NCBI GenBank assembly: GCA_028064935.1
Contig: JAPTWT010000264.1
Location: 1-7,778 of the forward strand
Direction of reading: 5' to 3'
Source: Gammaproteobacteria bacterium
Lineage (GTDB): Bacteria > Pseudomonadota > Gammaproteobacteria > Acidiferrobacterales > Acidiferrobacteraceae
Length of the DNA stretch: 7,778 nucleotides
Of the stretch, positions 6,254 through 7,778 are shown in pieces. A program made the translations under genes and the position numbers. Position 1 is the first letter of the stretch; the number at the start of each line of letters is the position of its first letter. Below the pieces are notes generated by a model, which did not search any database, was not told the origin of the DNA, and saw nothing but the letters and a program-made list of their open reading frames with translations.

Positions 6254-7778
6254 CCGCTCCCCCTGGTTCTACCTCACCACCCCCATCTACTACGTCAACG
6301 ACATTCCCCACATCGGACATGCCTATACCACCGTGGCCGCCGACGTCCTGGCCCGGACCCACCGGCTCCTGGGAGAGCCCGTCTTTTTCCTGACGGGAAC
6401 CGACGAGCACGGCCAGAAGGTCTGGCAGAGCGCCGAACGCCACGGCCTTCCCCCCCAGGTCTACGTGGACCGCATCCTTCCCCGCTTCCGGGAGCTCTGG
6501 GAGAAGCTGGTGATCTCCAACGACGACTTCGTCCGGACGACCCAGCCCCGCCATGTGGAGGGAGTGCGCGAGGCGCTCTCCCTCCTCCTGGAGAAGGGGG
6601 ACATCTACGAGGGCGCCTACGAGGGATGGTACTGTCTTCCCGACGAGAGGTTCTGGACCGACAAGGACGTGGAGGAGGGGCTCTGCCCCGAATGCCGCCG
6701 TCCGGTGGAGCGGATCAGCGAGACGAACTACTTCTTCCGCATGGGCCGCTATCAGGACTGGCTGGTCTCCCACTACGAGGCCCATCCCGAGGCGGTGCGC
6801 CCCGAGTCCCGCTACAACGAGGTCATGGGCTTCCTCAGGAAGCCTCTGGGGGACCTCTGCATCTCCCGCCCCAAGAGCCGGGTTCCCTGGGGCATCCCCC
6901 TGCCGTTTGCCCCCGACTATGTCACCTATGTCTGGTTCGACGCCCTGCTCAACTACATCACCGTCCCCCGCTCCCTGGGCCCGACCCCCGAGGAGGGGCT
7001 CTCGCGCCTCTGGCCGGCCACCCACATTGTGGGCAAGGACATCCTCACCACCCATGCGGTCTACTGGCCGATCCTCCTCCGGGCCCTGGAGCTCCCGCCC
7101 CCCCGCCTGATCTTTGCCCACGGCTGGTGGACGGTGGACGGGCAGAAGATGTCCAAGAGCCGGGGCAACGTCGTGGATCCCGTGGGGCTCGTGGAGAGCT
7201 TTGGCCCGGACGCCACCCGCTATTTTCTCCTGCGGGAGGGGCAGTTCGGGCAGGATGTGGACTTTTCCCGGGAGGCCCTCATCAACCGGATCAACCGGGA
7301 CCTGGCCAACGACCTGGGCAATCTCCTCTCCCGGGTGGCGGCCATGGCCGTGAAGTTCTTTCCCGAGGGGGGGATCCCCCGCCCGTCCGGGGAAGGGGCC
7401 CGGGAGGTGGAAACCGAGGCCGCCCGCCTTCTTCCGGAGGTGGTGTCCCGGACGGTGGCGCTGGAGTTTCACCGGGCCCTGGCCACCCTCTGGGAGTTCG
7501 TGGGCTTTTTGAACCGCACCGTCGACGCCCGGGCCCCCTGGGTCCTGGCCCGGGATCCCTCCCGGAGCTCCGAGCTTGCGGAGGTCCTCTACGACCTCCT
7601 CGAGGGGCTCCGCCTCGTCGCCCTCCACCTGACCCCCTATCTCCCCGGGACCGCCGATCGCATTTTCGAGATCCTGGACTGTCCGGGAACGGGGACGGTC
7701 TCCCTGACCACCCACGGGACCTTCGGCCTCGTCGAGTCCTACACTCCCCGTCCGGGGGCGCCCCTCTTTCCCCGGCGG
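6246..7778 (+). CDS. metG: Methionyl-tRNA synthetase, 3'-truncated by the window
   Basis: MetG is the cytosolic class I aminoacyl-tRNA synthetase that charges tRNA-Met, including the initiator. 511 codons are present with no stop before the window end. Signatures include the HIGH motif (PHIGHAYTT, His22-His25), FLTGTDEHGQK, WYCLPDERFW, YNEVMGFLRKPLGDLCISRP, YVWFDALLNYI, HIVGKDILTTHAVYWP and KMSKS (301-305) followed by RGNVVDP; the anticodon-binding helical domain follows, with NRDLANDLGNLLSR. In the connective insert, Cys130, Cys147 and Cys150 are present but the second Cys of the first knuckle is replaced in LPDE, so the four-Cys zinc site is incomplete; some bacterial MetG proteins lack the site altogether. 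The start is GTG, overlapping ricT by 8 bases, with GAAAGGA at 6228-6234. A C-terminal tRNA-binding domain, if any, lies outside the window. Confidence 0.96.
   Translation, partial: MSDRSPWFYLTTPIYYVNDIPHIGHAYTTVAADVLARTHRLLGEPVFFLTGTDEHGQKVWQSAERHGLPPQVYVDRILPRFRELWEKLVISNDDFVRTTQPRHVEGVREALSLLLEKGDIYEGAYEGWYCLPDERFWTDKDVEEGLCPECRRPVERISETNYFFRMGRYQDWLVSHYEAHPEAVRPESRYNEVMGFLRKPLGDLCISRPKSRVPWGIPLPFAPDYVTYVWFDALLNYITVPRSLGPTPEEGLSRLWPATHIVGKDILTTHAVYWPILLRALELPPPRLIFAHGWWTVDGQKMSKSRGNVVDPVGLVESFGPDATRYFLLREGQFGQDVDFSREALINRINRDLANDLGNLLSRVAAMAVKFFPEGGIPRPSGEGAREVETEAARLLPEVVSRTVALEFHRALATLWEFVGFLNRTVDARAPWVLARDPSRSSELAEVLYDLLEGLRLVALHLTPYLPGTADRIFEILDCPGTGTVSLTTHGTFGLVESYTPRPGAPLFPRR

Noticed and set aside
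5937..7715. Minus-strand 592-codon frame opposite ricT and metG
   Set aside because: The plus strand carries HIGH, KMSKS and the other MetG motifs; the antisense product is Gly/Pro/Arg-rich without family features.

Overview
The window is GC-rich DNA from an unidentified Gram-negative bacterium. The Gram-negative call rests on a secreted beta-barrel-like protein with a cleavable signal peptide and a C-terminal phenylalanine. An operon order of tmk-holB-ricT-metG, with a RicT (YaaT/PSP1) protein, fits Nitrospirota, Deltaproteobacteria-like lineages or Firmicutes-related housekeeping clusters better than alpha-, beta- or gammaproteobacteria. Nitrospirota of the Leptospirillum kind is a guess I cannot test from this sequence.

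Layout. (1) Positions 1-326, minus strand: the N-terminal part of a CheR chemotaxis methyltransferase, cut by the window edge, frameshifted at a run of seven C, and lacking a normal start codon. (2) About 290-817, plus strand: an unrecognised reading frame with good coding character that also lacks a convincing start; it meets cheR head to head, so positions 285-320 look like a rearrangement or assembly junction. (3) 885-2881, minus strand: hisC (histidinol-phosphate aminotransferase) followed directly by a gene for a secreted outer-membrane-type protein. (4) 2882-3054: an AT-rich divergent promoter region with a GC-rich inverted repeat. (5) 3055-3147, plus strand: a 30-residue single-span membrane protein with a strong ribosome binding site, followed by about 150 bases of structured DNA and a strong intrinsic terminator at 3302-3349. 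(6) 3484-7778, plus strand: a tight run of tmk, holB, ricT and metG, with a GTGA overlap (tmk/holB), a 2-base gap (holB/ricT) and an 8-base overlap (ricT/metG, which runs off the window).

The plus-strand operon is core information processing: dTMP kinase for dTTP supply, the delta' subunit of the DNA polymerase III clamp loader, a RicT-type regulator, and methionyl-tRNA synthetase. I see no CRISPR, tRNA, rRNA, transposase or defence module. I find no clear undescribed system. The best leads are the tiny membrane protein with its long 3' region, the broken cheR junction, and the altered RicT tail.
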